Positions 1-9,271 of a DNA stretch of 64,000 nucleotides are shown here, piece by piece. The notes beneath the pieces were generated by a model. That model did no database searches. It was not told the origin of the DNA and was given only the letters and a program-made list of their open reading frames with translations. This DNA is from Hymenobacter sediminicola. GTDB lineage: Bacteria > Bacteroidota > Bacteroidia > Cytophagales > Hymenobacteraceae. The DNA is taken from assembly GCF_014250515.1 (NCBI RefSeq), contig NZ_CP060202.1, positions 3,979,501 through 4,043,500 on the forward strand, in the 5' to 3' direction. The translations under genes were made by a program, and so were the position numbers. Positions within the stretch are counted from its first letter, which is position 1. Every line of letters starts with the position of its first letter.

Positions 1-117
1 CGGAGCCGGTACCCGGTTCGGAATCGGATCCTGACCGTAAGCCAAGGCCACAGGCAACCATACACATAAGGCAGCCAACAGGGAACGTCGGCCGAAGAAA
101 TGGGAAACAGTTTTCAT
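1..117 (-). CDS. secreted protein, N-terminal fragment
   Basis: The ATG is at 117 on the minus strand and the frame stays open for 39 codons to the window edge. The visible part is a clear signal peptide: MKTVSHFFGRRS, a hydrophobic stretch (LLAALCVWLPVALA), then a likely cleavage near AYGQ and a proline-rich start of the mature chain (DPIPNRVPAP). The protein is therefore exported to the periplasm or beyond. Nothing remains to name a family. A terminator hairpin separates it from mscL upstream on the same strand. Confidence 0.6.
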   Translation of the reverse strand, partial: MKTVSHFFGRRSLLAALCVWLPVALAYGQDPIPNRVPAP

Positions 118-147
118 ATCGTAGGCTGAGAAAGTGAATGAAAGCCA

Positions 148-195
148 AAAAGCCGGCCTCTGCCCCGCTAGTCAGCAGAGAAAAGGCCGGCTTTT
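148..195 (-). terminator. Rho-independent terminator after mscL
   Basis: AAAAGCCGGCCT (148-159) pairs perfectly with AGGCCGGCTTTT (184-195). The inner segment CTCTGC/GCAGAG can also pair. A/T runs lie on both sides, so it could work in either direction; it sits just downstream of mscL. Confidence 0.75.
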
Positions 196-220
196 ATAAG
201 CGGCAATCGAAACTGGTGTA

Positions 221-643
221 TTAGCTGCGGGTGCGCAGCGCATCCCGGATTTCCATGAGCAGCACCTGGTCTTTAGTTGGGCCCGGATCAGCAACAATTA
301 CTTCCTGTGGCTTCTTAAAGCGGTTTGCTAGCTTCACAATCCAGAAGATGGCAAACGCCATCAGTATGAAAGCAATAACAGCGTTCAGAAACAGTCCGTA
401 GTTGACGGTGGCAGCCCCGGCTTTCTTCGCTTCCTCCAGCGTTTTGTAGGTCGAGCCATCGAGCGCAAGGAACCAATCTTTGAAATCCATTCCGCCGGTG
501 AGCAGGCTCAGCACAGGCATCAGAATATCGTCGGTCAATGATTTGACGATGTTGCCAAAAGCCCCACCGATGATAACACCTACGGCCAGATCCAGTACGT
601 TCCCTTTGGAAATGAACTCTTTAAACTCAGAAACGAATCCCAT
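221..643 (-). CDS. mscL: large-conductance mechanosensitive channel MscL
   Basis: MscL is a homopentameric inner-membrane pore that opens under membrane tension and releases solutes during hypo-osmotic shock. The 140 residues match the usual family length. The N-terminal amphipathic helix (FKEFISKGNVLDLAVGVIIG) runs into the glycine-rich pore helix TM1 (about residues 15-45). TM2 lies at about 82-106 (YGLFLNAVIAFILMAFAIFW), followed by a charged linker and the C-terminal helix ending LLMEIRDALRTRS. The gene appears monocistronic with a terminator right after it. I see nothing abnormal. Confidence 0.97.
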   Translation of the reverse strand: MGFVSEFKEFISKGNVLDLAVGVIIGGAFGNIVKSLTDDILMPVLSLLTGGMDFKDWFLALDGSTYKTLEEAKKAGAATVNYGLFLNAVIAFILMAFAIFWIVKLANRFKKPQEVIVADPGPTKDQVLLMEIRDALRTRS

Positions 644-830
644 ATACGTGAAGGGTTTTGGTGGAAGAGAGAATAGAACTCGGGCAATATAATATCTTTT
701 TAATTCCTTCTACTGTCCGGGTTAGTTCAGCAGTAACAAAATAGTAAGAGCCTTTTCTGCCCTTTTTCTACCAGCACTCCCTAGCTCTATAGCCGGTGTG
801 GCCGCGGGCATGAGGGCTGGCGTTTTGCGC

Positions 831-838
831 TATCTTTG
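831..838 (+). promoter_or_regulatory. -7 box of enoyl-CoA hydratase gene
   Basis: TATCTTTG fits the Bacteroidota -7 consensus TAnnTTTG and lies 30 bases before the ATG at 869. A clear -33 TTG at the right distance is not seen. Confidence 0.45.
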
Positions 839-868
839 CTCATCCGCTGATCTATTTCTTCCTTCTGC

Positions 869-1660
869 ATGGCCACTTTCGACAATCTGCTGTATGACCT
901 TGATGCTGCATCCGGCATCCTGACCATCACGCTGAACCGCCCTTCCAAGCTGAATGCACTGAATGCTGCCACGATTAAGGAAATCGGCACGGCAATGCAG
1001 TTGGCCCTCGATGATACCGCCGTGCGCGGCATTATTCTGACCGGGAGCGGAGAAAAGGCATTTGTGGCCGGAGCAGATATTGCCGAACTAGCGGCTGTTG
1101 AGAGTGAGTCGTTGGCGCGCCGAGCGTCAGAATCAGGCCAGGAAGTATTCTGCGCTATTGAGGAAAGCCCGAAACCGGTTATTGCGGCCGTTAATGGCTT
1201 TGCATTGGGCGGAGGCTGCGAGTTGGCTATGGCTTGCCATATGCGTATTGCTGCTGATACGGCCCGTTTTGGCCAGCCAGAGGTGAACCTGGGCCTGATT
1301 CCGGGCTATGGTGGTACGCAGCGCCTTACGCAGCTGGTAGGCAAAGGAAAAGCACTGGAATTGATGCTGACCGCCGACATGATAAAAGCTGATGAAGCCC
1401 TGCGTCTCGGCTTGGCGAACCATGTGGTGCCGGCCGCTGAGCTGATGGACTTTACCCGAGCTTTGCTGGGCCGCATTCTAACCAAAGCGCCTCTGGCCGT
1501 TGGGCTGGTCATCGACAGCGTGAATGCCTACTATGCAGATGAGCGCCACGGCTACCAGGTAGAAGCTAATGCCTTCGGGCAGTGTTTTGCCTCCGATGAT
1601 TTCAAAGAAGGCACTCAGGCATTTCTGGAAAAGCGCCCGGCGGCATTTACCGGCAACTAG
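869..1660 (+). CDS. enoyl-CoA hydratase/isomerase (crotonase family)
   Basis: This crotonase-fold enzyme most likely hydrates trans-2-enoyl-CoA to 3-hydroxyacyl-CoA in fatty-acid or branched-chain amino-acid breakdown. At 263 residues it has the normal single-domain length. The oxyanion-hole segment AFVAGADI is at about 64-71, and GGGCELAMA holds Glu118. The second acid, Glu138, lies in GQPEVNLGLIPGYGGTQRL. The 20-residue spacing equals that of the two catalytic glutamates of true hydratases (Glu144/Glu164 of rat crotonase), which favours hydratase over other crotonase activities. The gene stands alone, far from the beta-oxidation cluster at 39-48 kb. Substrate range cannot be read from the sequence. 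Confidence 0.9.
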   Translation: MATFDNLLYDLDAASGILTITLNRPSKLNALNAATIKEIGTAMQLALDDTAVRGIILTGSGEKAFVAGADIAELAAVESESLARRASESGQEVFCAIEESPKPVIAAVNGFALGGGCELAMACHMRIAADTARFGQPEVNLGLIPGYGGTQRLTQLVGKGKALELMLTADMIKADEALRLGLANHVVPAAELMDFTRALLGRILTKAPLAVGLVIDSVNAYYADERHGYQVEANAFGQCFASDDFKEGTQAFLEKRPAAFTGN

Positions 1661-1787
1661 TAAAGACCGAAGCAACAACGCCCATGCAGCAGTTTGGCAA
1701 AGCCCTTTGTTGGGTTAGAACAGGCACTTTGCTTTGGCGAGATACTCCGGTTATGCCGCTGCACAATCGTCATCAGTACCATATTAA

Positions 1788-3293
1788 ATGAGCGTAGCGA
1801 AGAAGCTTGCCTCGCAGACCGCCGTGTACGGTATCAGCAGTATTGTGGGCCGGGTGCTCACCTATTTGCTGGTACCCGTGTACACGGCCCGCTTTGCGGC
1901 AGCCGAATACGGCATTGTGACCGGACTCTACGCCTACGTATCTTTCCTGAACGTGGTATTCACGTACGGTCTGGAAACGACGTTTTTCCGCTTCGCCAAC
2001 CGGGCTGGTGCCGACCGGCAGCTTCTCTATGACAGAGTGCTTAGCCTATTATTGGTTAGCAGCGTGGTGCTTGCTGGGCTGCTGGCGTGGCAAGCTGGCC
2101 CACTGCTGCAACTGCTGGGGTTGCCGCCCGGCCACGAGCGGTATGCCGTGTGGCTGGCCCTAATTTTGGGCCTCGATGCGGTGGCGGCTATTCCGTTTGC
2201 CCGCCTTCGGTTGGAAAACAAGGCCCGCAAGTTTGCCGCCATTCGCATGGCCAATATCCTGCTGAACGTAGGGCTGAACCTGTTTTTTATTGTAGTGTGC
2301 CCCGATGTGCTGGCTGGCAAATACCTGACTGACCTACAGCCGGTGGTAGCACGCCTCTACGACCCCACCATAGGCGTCGGCTACGTGTTCTTGGCCAACT
2401 TGGCAGCTAGTGCCTTCACGCTGCTGCTGCTAGGCCGCGAATTGGCCGCTTTCCGGTTCCGCCTGAGCCTGGAGCCTTTGCGCCCATTGCTCACCTACGC
2501 CTACCCCATCATGCTGATGGGCCTGGCCGGCATGGTCAACGAGACACTGGACCGGATTCTGCTGCCGACCTGGCTGCCGGAAGGCTTCTACCCAGGCAAG
2601 AGCAGCCTGACGGCCGTAGGCATTTATGGAGCTTGCTACAAGCTTAGCATCTTTATGAGCCTCGTGATTCAGGCGTTCCGCTACGCCGCCGAGCCGTTCT
2701 TCTTTGCCCAAAGCACCGAGAAGAATTCGCCGGCCACTTTCGCGCAGGTACTGAAGTGGTTCACATTGTGCTGTGCCCTGATTTTTGTGCTCATCAGCGT
2801 GAATCTGGAGGTATTTGCGGAGCTATTTCTTAAGCGTGCCGAATACCGCGAGGGTATAGCAGTCGTACCGGTGCTGTTGCTGGCCAATCTGTTTCTGGGG
2901 GTGTATTGGAACCTGTCCGTATGGTTCAAGCTCACAGACAAGACCTACTACGGCACCTACATAGGGGCCGCCGGCGCAGTACTGACCATTGCACTGAACT
3001 TTCTGCTGATTCCGGTGCTGGGCTATATGGGTTCGGCCCTGGCTACGCTGGCCTGCTACTTTATGATGGCAGCCATCTGCTGGTGGCTGGGCGAACGGCA
3101 TTTTCCCGTGCCGTACCCGGTAGCGAGGCTGCTGGGCTGGCTGCTGGTGGCCACTGGTGTAGTGGCCCTGGGCTGGCTGGTTTCGGTGGAAAGCTACTGG
3201 CTCCGACAGGCGTGGCACGGGCTGCTATGCGCCGGGTTCCTGGGGCTGATGGTGGCCGTCGAGAAGCCGCAGCGTGTGCTAGCCCGGCGCTAG
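1788..3293 (+). CDS. Wzx-like polysaccharide flippase
   Basis: This is an integral inner-membrane protein of the MATE/MOP flippase superfamily (polysaccharide biosynthesis type). It would move lipid-linked sugar units across the inner membrane for cell-surface polysaccharide assembly. The 501 residues and roughly 12-14 hydrophobic segments match the family. The N-terminus ([20 protein letters not shown]) is the typical amphipathic start, with the repeated [23 protein letters not shown] pattern after it. There is no glycosyltransferase next to it; dut follows after 100 bp and a sugar nucleotidyltransferase lies 650 bp downstream. The substrate is unknown. Confidence 0.85.
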   Translation: MSVAKKLASQTAVYGISSIVGRVLTYLLVPVYTARFAAAEYGIVTGLYAYVSFLNVVFTYGLETTFFRFANRAGADRQLLYDRVLSLLLVSSVVLAGLLAWQAGPLLQLLGLPPGHERYAVWLALILGLDAVAAIPFARLRLENKARKFAAIRMANILLNVGLNLFFIVVCPDVLAGKYLTDLQPVVARLYDPTIGVGYVFLANLAASAFTLLLLGRELAAFRFRLSLEPLRPLLTYAYPIMLMGLAGMVNETLDRILLPTWLPEGFYPGKSSLTAVGIYGACYKLSIFMSLVIQAFRYAAEPFFFAQSTEKNSPATFAQVLKWFTLCCALIFVLISVNLEVFAELFLKRAEYREGIAVVPVLLLANLFLGVYWNLSVWFKLTDKTYYGTYIGAAGAVLTIALNFLLIPVLGYMGSALATLACYFMMAAICWWLGERHFPVPYPVARLLGWLLVATGVVALGWLVSVESYWLRQAWHGLLCAGFLGLMVAVEKPQRVLARR

Positions 3294-3381
3294 CCGCGGG
3301 TGCTTTCCTCCTCCGCACGACCAATTACCTCGCGTGAGTCTGTCTGAATCGACTGGACCGCTAAAACGAGTAATCAAAAAC

Positions 3382-3389
3382 TACCTTTG
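3382..3389 (+). promoter_or_regulatory. -7 box directly before dut
   Basis: TACCTTTG matches TAnnTTTG exactly and only four bases separate it from the dut ATG at 3394. A transcript started from it would have almost no leader. Confidence 0.4.
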
Positions 3390-3393
3390 TCTT

Positions 3394-3828
3394 ATGCAGA
3401 TTCCCGTTATCAACCGTTCCCACCATCCGCTGCCTGAGTACCAGACAGCCCATGCCGCTGGCCTTGATGTACGTGCCAACCTGGAGGCGCCTATTACGTT
3501 GAAGCCCCTGCAGCGCGCCCTGGTTCCAACTGGTCTGTTTATGGAAATTCCGGTGGGCTATGAGGTGCAGGTGCGGCCTCGCAGCGGCCTTGCCTACAAG
3601 CACGGAATCGGTATCGTGAACAGTCCGGGTACCATTGATGCTGACTATCGTGGCGAACTGAAGGTGCTGCTGGTAAACCTTTCCGACACGGAGTTCGTGA
3701 TACAGGATGGCGAGCGTATTGCCCAGCTGGTTGTGGCCCGGCACGAAGTCGTTTCGTGGCAGCCGGCCGAGGTGCTGAGCGAAACGCAACGCGGCGCGGG
3801 CGGCTATGGCAGCACAGGCGTGCAGTAG
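3394..3828 (+). CDS. dut: dUTP diphosphatase (dUTPase)
   Basis: The enzyme hydrolyses dUTP to dUMP and pyrophosphate, keeping uracil out of DNA and feeding dTMP synthesis. All five motifs of the trimeric family are present: AGLDVRAN (22-29), [10 protein letters not shown] (62-71), TIDADYRGE with catalytic Asp82 (80-88), GERIAQLV (106-113) and [10 protein letters not shown] (133-142). I chose the ATG at 3394 because it gives 144 residues beginning MQIPVINRS, the normal length; the reading frame continues upstream to 3334 but those codons are not family-like and would overlap the predicted promoter box. Confidence 0.96.
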   Translation: MQIPVINRSHHPLPEYQTAHAAGLDVRANLEAPITLKPLQRALVPTGLFMEIPVGYEVQVRPRSGLAYKHGIGIVNSPGTIDADYRGELKVLLVNLSDTEFVIQDGERIAQLVVARHEVVSWQPAEVLSETQRGAGGYGSTGVQ

Positions 3829-3940
3829 CCAATTGAGTCGAGAAGAGAGAAGCTGACGTGCTGTTAGCGGCTCTGCTACAGAAGATTCAATAGATATTTT
3901 TACAATTCACCATCCAAACTCCTCATAACCAACTTACCCG

Positions 3941-4951
3941 ATGAGAATCATTGTCCCGATGGCAGGCATGGGCAAGCGTATGCGCCCGCACACCCTCACT
4001 GTTCCGAAACCACTCATTCCCATTGCTGGCAAACCCATTGTGCAGCGTCTGGTGGAGGATATTGCCAAAGTATGCGGCGAGCCGGTGCAGGAAGTAGCTT
4101 TCATTATTGGCCGCTTTGGAGCAGAGGTGGAGAAAAGCCTTGTGAAGATTGCAGAGTCAGTAGGCGCCAAGGGCACGATTCATTACCAGGACGAGCCGCT
4201 GGGCACGGCACACGCTATTCTATGTGCTCAAAGCGCCCTGACTGGTCCCGTGGTAGTAGCCTTCGCCGACACGCTTTTCAAGGCAGATTTCACGCTTGAT
4301 TCCAGCGTGCCCGGCACCATCTGGGTGCAGAAAGTAGACGACCCGAAACCCTTTGGCGTGGTCAAGCTGAATGAGCAGGGCCAGATTACAGACTTCGTCG
4401 AAAAGCCTCAGGAGTTTGTCTCGGACCTGGCCATCATTGGTATCTACTATTTCCAGGACGGCGAGTATTTGCGTAGCGAGTTGCAGTACCTGCTCGACAA
4501 TGACATCAAGGACAAAGGCGAGTACCAGCTCACCAATGCCCTCGAAAACATGAAAAACAAGGGCACTACGTTCGTGCCCGGCCGCGTTACGGAATGGCTT
4601 GACTGCGGCAATAAGGACGCTACCGTTTTCACCAACCAACGCTACCTGGAGTACCTGCAGGAGCGTGGTGAAAACCTGGTAGCTGACTCAGCCAAGGTGA
4701 CCAACTCCGTTCTGATTCCGCCAGTGTATGTGGGCGAAGGCGTAATTATCACGGATTCGGTAGTAGGCCCACACGTTTCGCTGGGCAACCAAACCAACGT
4801 GCGTGGGTCTGTTATTACGAATTCCATCGTGCAGCAATCGGCCACGGTGCTTCACGCCAATGTCACCAATTCCATGATTGGCAACTTTGCCACCGTGGCC
4901 AGCACCCCCGACGACCTGAGCTTGGGCGACTACAATACGCTGCGCGTATGA
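3941..4951 (+). CDS. sugar-phosphate nucleotidyltransferase
   Basis: This protein activates a sugar 1-phosphate with an NTP, giving an NDP-sugar for envelope polysaccharide. The N-terminal half is a Rossmann-like nucleotidyltransferase with the signature MAGMGKRMRPHTLTVPKPLI (7-26). Metal and substrate residues are plausible at AFADTLF (108-114) and the EKP segment (155-157). The C-terminal part (about 245-336) has hexapeptide-like turns (VYVGEGVIITDSVVGPHVSL) typical of a left-handed beta-helix. It resembles RmlA-like glucose-1-phosphate thymidylyl/uridylyltransferases, but the base and sugar cannot be fixed from sequence. It lies upstream of the envelope operon at 5066-9024. Confidence 0.85.
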   Translation: MRIIVPMAGMGKRMRPHTLTVPKPLIPIAGKPIVQRLVEDIAKVCGEPVQEVAFIIGRFGAEVEKSLVKIAESVGAKGTIHYQDEPLGTAHAILCAQSALTGPVVVAFADTLFKADFTLDSSVPGTIWVQKVDDPKPFGVVKLNEQGQITDFVEKPQEFVSDLAIIGIYYFQDGEYLRSELQYLLDNDIKDKGEYQLTNALENMKNKGTTFVPGRVTEWLDCGNKDATVFTNQRYLEYLQERGENLVADSAKVTNSVLIPPVYVGEGVIITDSVVGPHVSLGNQTNVRGSVITNSIVQQSATVLHANVTNSMIGNFATVASTPDDLSLGDYNTLRV

Positions 4952-5065
4952 TAATTTAGTAGCCGCTTACGTTACGCAGAAGCGCGGGGCCATTCCGCCG
5001 TTTTGGGTATCTTGACCTTCTTCCGTTTCTTCTGACTGGCGGATCTGCTCCGCGCTCCTGTCTTC

Positions 5066-6883
5066 ATGCGTCGCGTTTTTCCTTCCCTATTCCTCCTGCT
5101 GGCTTTGCTGTACCTGCCCGAACCGGGAAGGGCACAGCAAAGCCAGTCTGGTACTACGGCCACTCCGAAGGCAGAGGCCAAGCCCCGCAAGCTGAGCCGC
5201 AAAGAACGCAAGGAACTGGCCCGTCGGGCCGAGTTGGATGCCGTCAGCAGCCAGCGCCAGCTCACTGAAAAGGACCGTGAGGCCAGTGAAGCCTTCTTCG
5301 TGGAGGGAGTGAAGTATGTGATTCTGGAGGACTACAACAAGGCGCTGGAGCGGCTGCTGAAGGCGTATGCCCTCAATCCCGGCAATGCGGCCATCAGCTA
5401 TAAAATTGCCGAAACCAACCTGCTTAGCGGCAACCTGAAAGACGCCAGCAACTTCGCGCAATCGGCTGTCAAGCTCGACCCCAAAAACGCCTATTATTAC
5501 CTGCTGCTGGCCCAGACCTACGCTTCGCAGAAGCAGTATGACCAAGCTGCCAAAGTATATACCCAGTTGATTCAGGATGTGCCGGATTCCGGCTACTACC
5601 TTTTTAATCTGGCAGATCTGTATCTGGCCCAGGGCAAGCTGAACGAGGCGCTGGCCACGCTGGAACGCGCTGAGAAGCAGTTTGGCCCGCTGGATGAGGT
5701 ATCGTTCAAGAAACAGCAGATTTACCTCAAGCAGAACAACCTCGACAAGGCGCTGCTGGAAGGCGAAGCGTTGATCAAGGCCAACCCCGACGAAATACGC
5801 TACGTGCTGGCACAGGCCGAAATGTATGCTGCCAACAACCGCCTGCCTGATGCTGTGCGGGTAGCCGAACAGGCCCTCCGCCAAGACCCCGAAAGCCCAC
5901 AGGCCCGCATGATTCTGGCCGATGTGTACCGGCAGCAGGGCAACGCCGCTGAGTCGGAGAAGCAGATTAAGCTGGCCTTCGAAAGCCCGGGCCTCGATAT
6001 TGATGACAAGGTGCGTGTGCTGGTGGATTTCATTAAGCAGCTGCCCAATCCCAAGATTGAGAAAACAGCCCTAGACCTAGCCGCCATCACGGTGCGGGTG
6101 CACCCGAAAGAAGCCAAAGCCTACTCCGTGGCCGGCGACATTCAAACCCTGACCAACCATAAGGAGGATGCCCGCAACACCTATTTGCAGGCCATTAAGC
6201 TCGACAACTCCCGCTACCAGATCTGGCAGCAGGTAGTCTTGATTGACGCGGAGCTGAGCCAGACTGATTCGCTGCTGCGACACACGGACCGCGCGCTGGA
6301 GCTGTTTCCGAACCAGGCACCGCTTTGGTTTTATAATGGGGTAGCCTACGTGCTGAACAAGCAGCCCGCCAAAGGCGTGAAAGCGCTGGAATATGGCCGC
6401 AAGCTGGCCACCGACAACCCCGAGCTGCTAGCCCAGTTTGACACTCAGCTTGGTGATGCCTACCACGAGTTGAAGGAGTATGCCAAGTCGGATGCGGCCT
6501 ATGAGGCAGCGCTGACATTTGATGCCAACAACGCACAGGCTCTCAACAACTACAGCTACTTTCTGTCGGTGCGGGGCGAGAAGCTAGACCGCGCCAAAGA
6601 AATGTCGGGCAAGCTGGTGAAGCAGTTCCCCGATAATGATACGTATCTGGACACTTACGCTTGGGTGCTGTATAAGCAGAAGGACTATGCCGGCGCCAAG
6701 CAGTATCTGGAAAAGGCACTACTTACCAGCAAAGATGCCACGGTAATTGAGCACTACGGCGACGTGCTGTTCCAGCTGGGCGACAAGGATAAAGCCCACG
6801 CCGAATGGCTGCGGGCGAAAAAGATAGGCGGTGCATCAAGCCTGATTGACCGCAAAATCAAAGACAAGAAACTATATGAGTAA
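5066..6883 (+). CDS. secreted tetratricopeptide-repeat protein
   Basis: A 605-residue protein with a signal peptide (MRRVFPSLFLLLALLYLPEP, cleavage near GRAQQ), a short basic linker (KPRKLSRKERKELARR), then TPR repeats over essentially the whole chain from about residue 70. It is probably a periplasmic or outer-membrane-associated scaffold. The stop codon overlaps the ATG of the next lipoprotein gene by 8 bases (ATGAGTAA), so the two are translationally coupled. The order TPR protein, DUF4292 lipoprotein, EnvC-like protein recurs, as I recall, in Bacteroidota, suggesting a shared envelope role. The exact partner is unknown. Confidence 0.85.
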   Translation: MRRVFPSLFLLLALLYLPEPGRAQQSQSGTTATPKAEAKPRKLSRKERKELARRAELDAVSSQRQLTEKDREASEAFFVEGVKYVILEDYNKALERLLKAYALNPGNAAISYKIAETNLLSGNLKDASNFAQSAVKLDPKNAYYYLLLAQTYASQKQYDQAAKVYTQLIQDVPDSGYYLFNLADLYLAQGKLNEALATLERAEKQFGPLDEVSFKKQQIYLKQNNLDKALLEGEALIKANPDEIRYVLAQAEMYAANNRLPDAVRVAEQALRQDPESPQARMILADVYRQQGNAAESEKQIKLAFESPGLDIDDKVRVLVDFIKQLPNPKIEKTALDLAAITVRVHPKEAKAYSVAGDIQTLTNHKEDARNTYLQAIKLDNSRYQIWQQVVLIDAELSQTDSLLRHTDRALELFPNQAPLWFYNGVAYVLNKQPAKGVKALEYGRKLATDNPELLAQFDTQLGDAYHELKEYAKSDAAYEAALTFDANNAQALNNYSYFLSVRGEKLDRAKEMSGKLVKQFPDNDTYLDTYAWVLYKQKDYAGAKQYLEKALLTSKDATVIEHYGDVLFQLGDKDKAHAEWLRAKKIGGASSLIDRKIKDKKLYE

Positions 6884-7649
6884 ACACATTGCGCTGAGCC
6901 TGCTTCTGGCCATCATCCTGCTGGGCAGCTGCACCCGGAAAGCGGTTCCTACCAAATCGGGGGCGACCACCAAGCGGCCTGTTCCGGAAGCCGTGCGCGC
7001 TACCAATGTGGAGTTCCGCTTCCTATCGGCGAAAGGCAAAGCGCAGTTCGATTACCAAGGCAACCAGCAGGCAGCCAACATCAATGTTCGTATCCGCAAA
7101 GACAGTGTCATCTGGATTTCGGCTTCACTAATTGGCTTAGAGGGCGTACGTGCTTATATCACCCGCGACTCAGTGCAGGTGCTTGACAAGCTGCACCGCG
7201 AATATTACGCCGGTGACTATGCCTACCTGAGCAAGCGCTTGAATGTGCCCGTCAACTTCGACATGCTACAGGCGCTGCTTCTTGGCAACTACCTCCCTCC
7301 TCTCGACCCAGCCACCGAACCCAAAGTGGCCACGGAAAACTCGATGCAGCGGGTCAATTATGAGCAGGTAGGCCTGCTTGTGCAGCAGCTCATCGAGTTG
7401 GGAAAGGCCCGCGTGCAGCAGCTTACGGTAGAAGATCCGGCTACTCAGAACAAGGTGACCGTGGACTACACCGATTTCCGGGTGCTGGAACGGGCGCCGC
7501 AGTCTTTCGCCTACAATACGCTTTTGCAGATTCAGCAGGGCCAGAACAAACCCACCACTGCTACGCTCAGCTACCGTACCGTTGATGTAGACAAGGAGCG
7601 CCTGCAATTCCCGTTCTCCATTCCAAAAGGCTATGCCCGGAAGAAGTAA
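6876..7649 (+). CDS. DUF4292 lipoprotein
   Basis: A 257-residue lipoprotein: MSKHIALSLLLAIILLGSC is a lipobox-ended signal, so the mature chain starts at Cys19 and is membrane anchored. The body resembles the DUF4292 family, which I recall as having a LolA/LolB-like beta-sheet fold; a role in handling lipid or lipoprotein at the outer membrane is an inference. I use the ATG at 6876, inside the end of the TPR gene, because the signal peptide begins there; an in-frame start 30 bases earlier would put a basic tail in front of it. The 3' end overlaps the EnvC-like gene by 17 bases. Confidence 0.82.
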   Translation: MSKHIALSLLLAIILLGSCTRKAVPTKSGATTKRPVPEAVRATNVEFRFLSAKGKAQFDYQGNQQAANINVRIRKDSVIWISASLIGLEGVRAYITRDSVQVLDKLHREYYAGDYAYLSKRLNVPVNFDMLQALLLGNYLPPLDPATEPKVATENSMQRVNYEQVGLLVQQLIELGKARVQQLTVEDPATQNKVTVDYTDFRVLERAPQSFAYNTLLQIQQGQNKPTTATLSYRTVDVDKERLQFPFSIPKGYARKK

Positions 7650-9024
7650 GCGCTGGCTGGCAATTGTCTTGCTGTGTAGCCAGCTGGGAGCACTCAGCCT
7701 GAGCAGCGTGCTGCTGGCGCAGCGTGCCCAGACTACCCGAAGAACTACGACTACCAAAAAAACGAAGGCCCAGCTTGAGCGGGAGCGGCAGGCCACACTG
7801 CGCCGAATTCGTGAAACCAGCCGTATTCTGGAGCAGACCCAACGCCAGAAAGAGGCCTCTTTGGGCCAGCTAAACGCGCTGAAGGAAAAGCTGACTGTAC
7901 AGCAGGGCGTTATCCGCAATATTTCCTCGGAGCTGTACTACATCAAAACCGATGTGCAGCAAACCGAAACGCAGGTACAGAAAACCAAGCAGAACCTGGA
8001 GCAGCTGAAAGCTGAGTATGGTCGGCTTATCTACGCCGGTTCCAAAACGGCCAACAGCTACAACCGCATCATGTTTCTGTTTGCGGCTGAGTCGTTCAAC
8101 CAGTTTATGTTGCGCCTGCGCTACATCCGGCAATACTCAGAAGTGCGCCAAGCCCAAGCTGCGCAGATTGCAGGCACCCAACAGCGCCTGAGCCAGCAGC
8201 TCAACGGCCTGAAAGTGAAACAGGAGCAACAAGGCCAGCTGCTGAACACGCAGGTAGCCGAGAAGAACAACCTGGTAACGCTCAAAACCCAGCAGGACCA
8301 AGTCGTAACCAAGCTCAGCAAACAGGAACAGGGGCTACGGCAGGAACTGGCCGACCGCCAGCGCGCCATCAGCCGGCTCGACAACCTGATTGCGGACCGG
8401 GTGCGAGAAGAAATTGCGCGTGCCGCCCGGGTGGCAGCCGCCAAAGCAGCAGCACGCGCGGCTGCCCGCGAGCGGGCCGAGCGGGCTGCCGCTTCCACGC
8501 CCGGCCGTACTTCCACAGAAGCTCCTGCGCGCACTTACTCTGAACCCGCGGAACCGGCAGAGCCCGTCCGCACCGACCGGGTTACTCTAACTCCGGAAAC
8601 GGCAGTGCTTTCCTCATCCTTTGCTGATAACCGTGGCAGTCTGCTTTGGCCAGTTGCCAAAGGCTTTATCTCGCAGCGCTTTGGCCGCCACAATCATCCG
8701 GTACTCAAGAATGTGGTGGTAGAGAATCGTGGCATCGATATTCAGACCGGCTCTGGTGAGGCAGTACGCTCTATTTTCGATGGCAAAGTGTTGACCGTAG
8801 CCAGCGTACCTGGCATGAACAACATCGTCATGATTCAGCACGGCGAGTATTTCACGGTATACGCCAAGCTGCGGAGTGTGAGCGTGAGCGAAGGCCAAAC
8901 GGTGAAGATGCGCCAGCAGATTGGAACCGTGTATACCTCTTCCGAAGGCACTTCCGAGGTGCAGTTTCAGGTGTGGCGCAACAGCTCCAACCTCAACCCT
9001 GAAAACTGGCTGGGACGCCACTAG
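7633..9024 (+). CDS. EnvC-like murein hydrolase activator (degenerate M23)
   Basis: 463 residues: an N-terminal signal-anchor (SKRWLAIVLLCSQLGALSLSSVLLA), a long coiled coil (about 35-285) rich in Q, K and E, an Ala/Arg stretch (about 255-290), and a C-terminal LytM/M23 domain (about 335-463). The zinc-binding HxxxD of active M23 peptidases is Asn365-x3-Asp369 here, and the HxH motif is Gln444-Phe-Gln446. Like E. coli EnvC it should therefore not cut peptidoglycan itself but activate a separate amidase during cell separation. It is the last gene of the TPR-DUF4292-EnvC operon and is followed by a terminator hairpin. Confidence 0.88.
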   Translation: MPGRSKRWLAIVLLCSQLGALSLSSVLLAQRAQTTRRTTTTKKTKAQLERERQATLRRIRETSRILEQTQRQKEASLGQLNALKEKLTVQQGVIRNISSELYYIKTDVQQTETQVQKTKQNLEQLKAEYGRLIYAGSKTANSYNRIMFLFAAESFNQFMLRLRYIRQYSEVRQAQAAQIAGTQQRLSQQLNGLKVKQEQQGQLLNTQVAEKNNLVTLKTQQDQVVTKLSKQEQGLRQELADRQRAISRLDNLIADRVREEIARAARVAAAKAAARAAARERAERAAASTPGRTSTEAPARTYSEPAEPAEPVRTDRVTLTPETAVLSSSFADNRGSLLWPVAKGFISQRFGRHNHPVLKNVVVENRGIDIQTGSGEAVRSIFDGKVLTVASVPGMNNIVMIQHGEYFTVYAKLRSVSVSEGQTVKMRQQIGTVYTSSEGTSEVQFQVWRNSSNLNPENWLGRH

Positions 9025-9040
9025 CGTGCCGTTGCCGCAT

Positions 9041-9071
9041 AAAAAAACACCGCACACGGTACGGTGTCTTT
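9041..9071 (+). terminator. terminator after the EnvC-like gene
   Basis: A short hairpin ACACCG (9047-9052) / CGGTGT (9062-9067), flanked by seven A on the left and CTTTC on the right. It is weak but well placed 17 bases after the stop codon. Confidence 0.5.
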
Positions 9072-9271
9072 CTGAGCTATGAAAACAAACTTAGCTATCA
9101 GCATCTCCTGTGTACCGAACCAGCCAAAGCTGGCCTACAGCAAAACAGGCGCCCACCGATAACATGCCGAAATATAGCATGTTGCCTAGCCAGATGGCAG
9201 GAAAATTCGGTGAAAGCCTGATTTTTCACGCTGAACAGTACGCTTTCCTTCTGTCAGTTTTGCAACCAACA

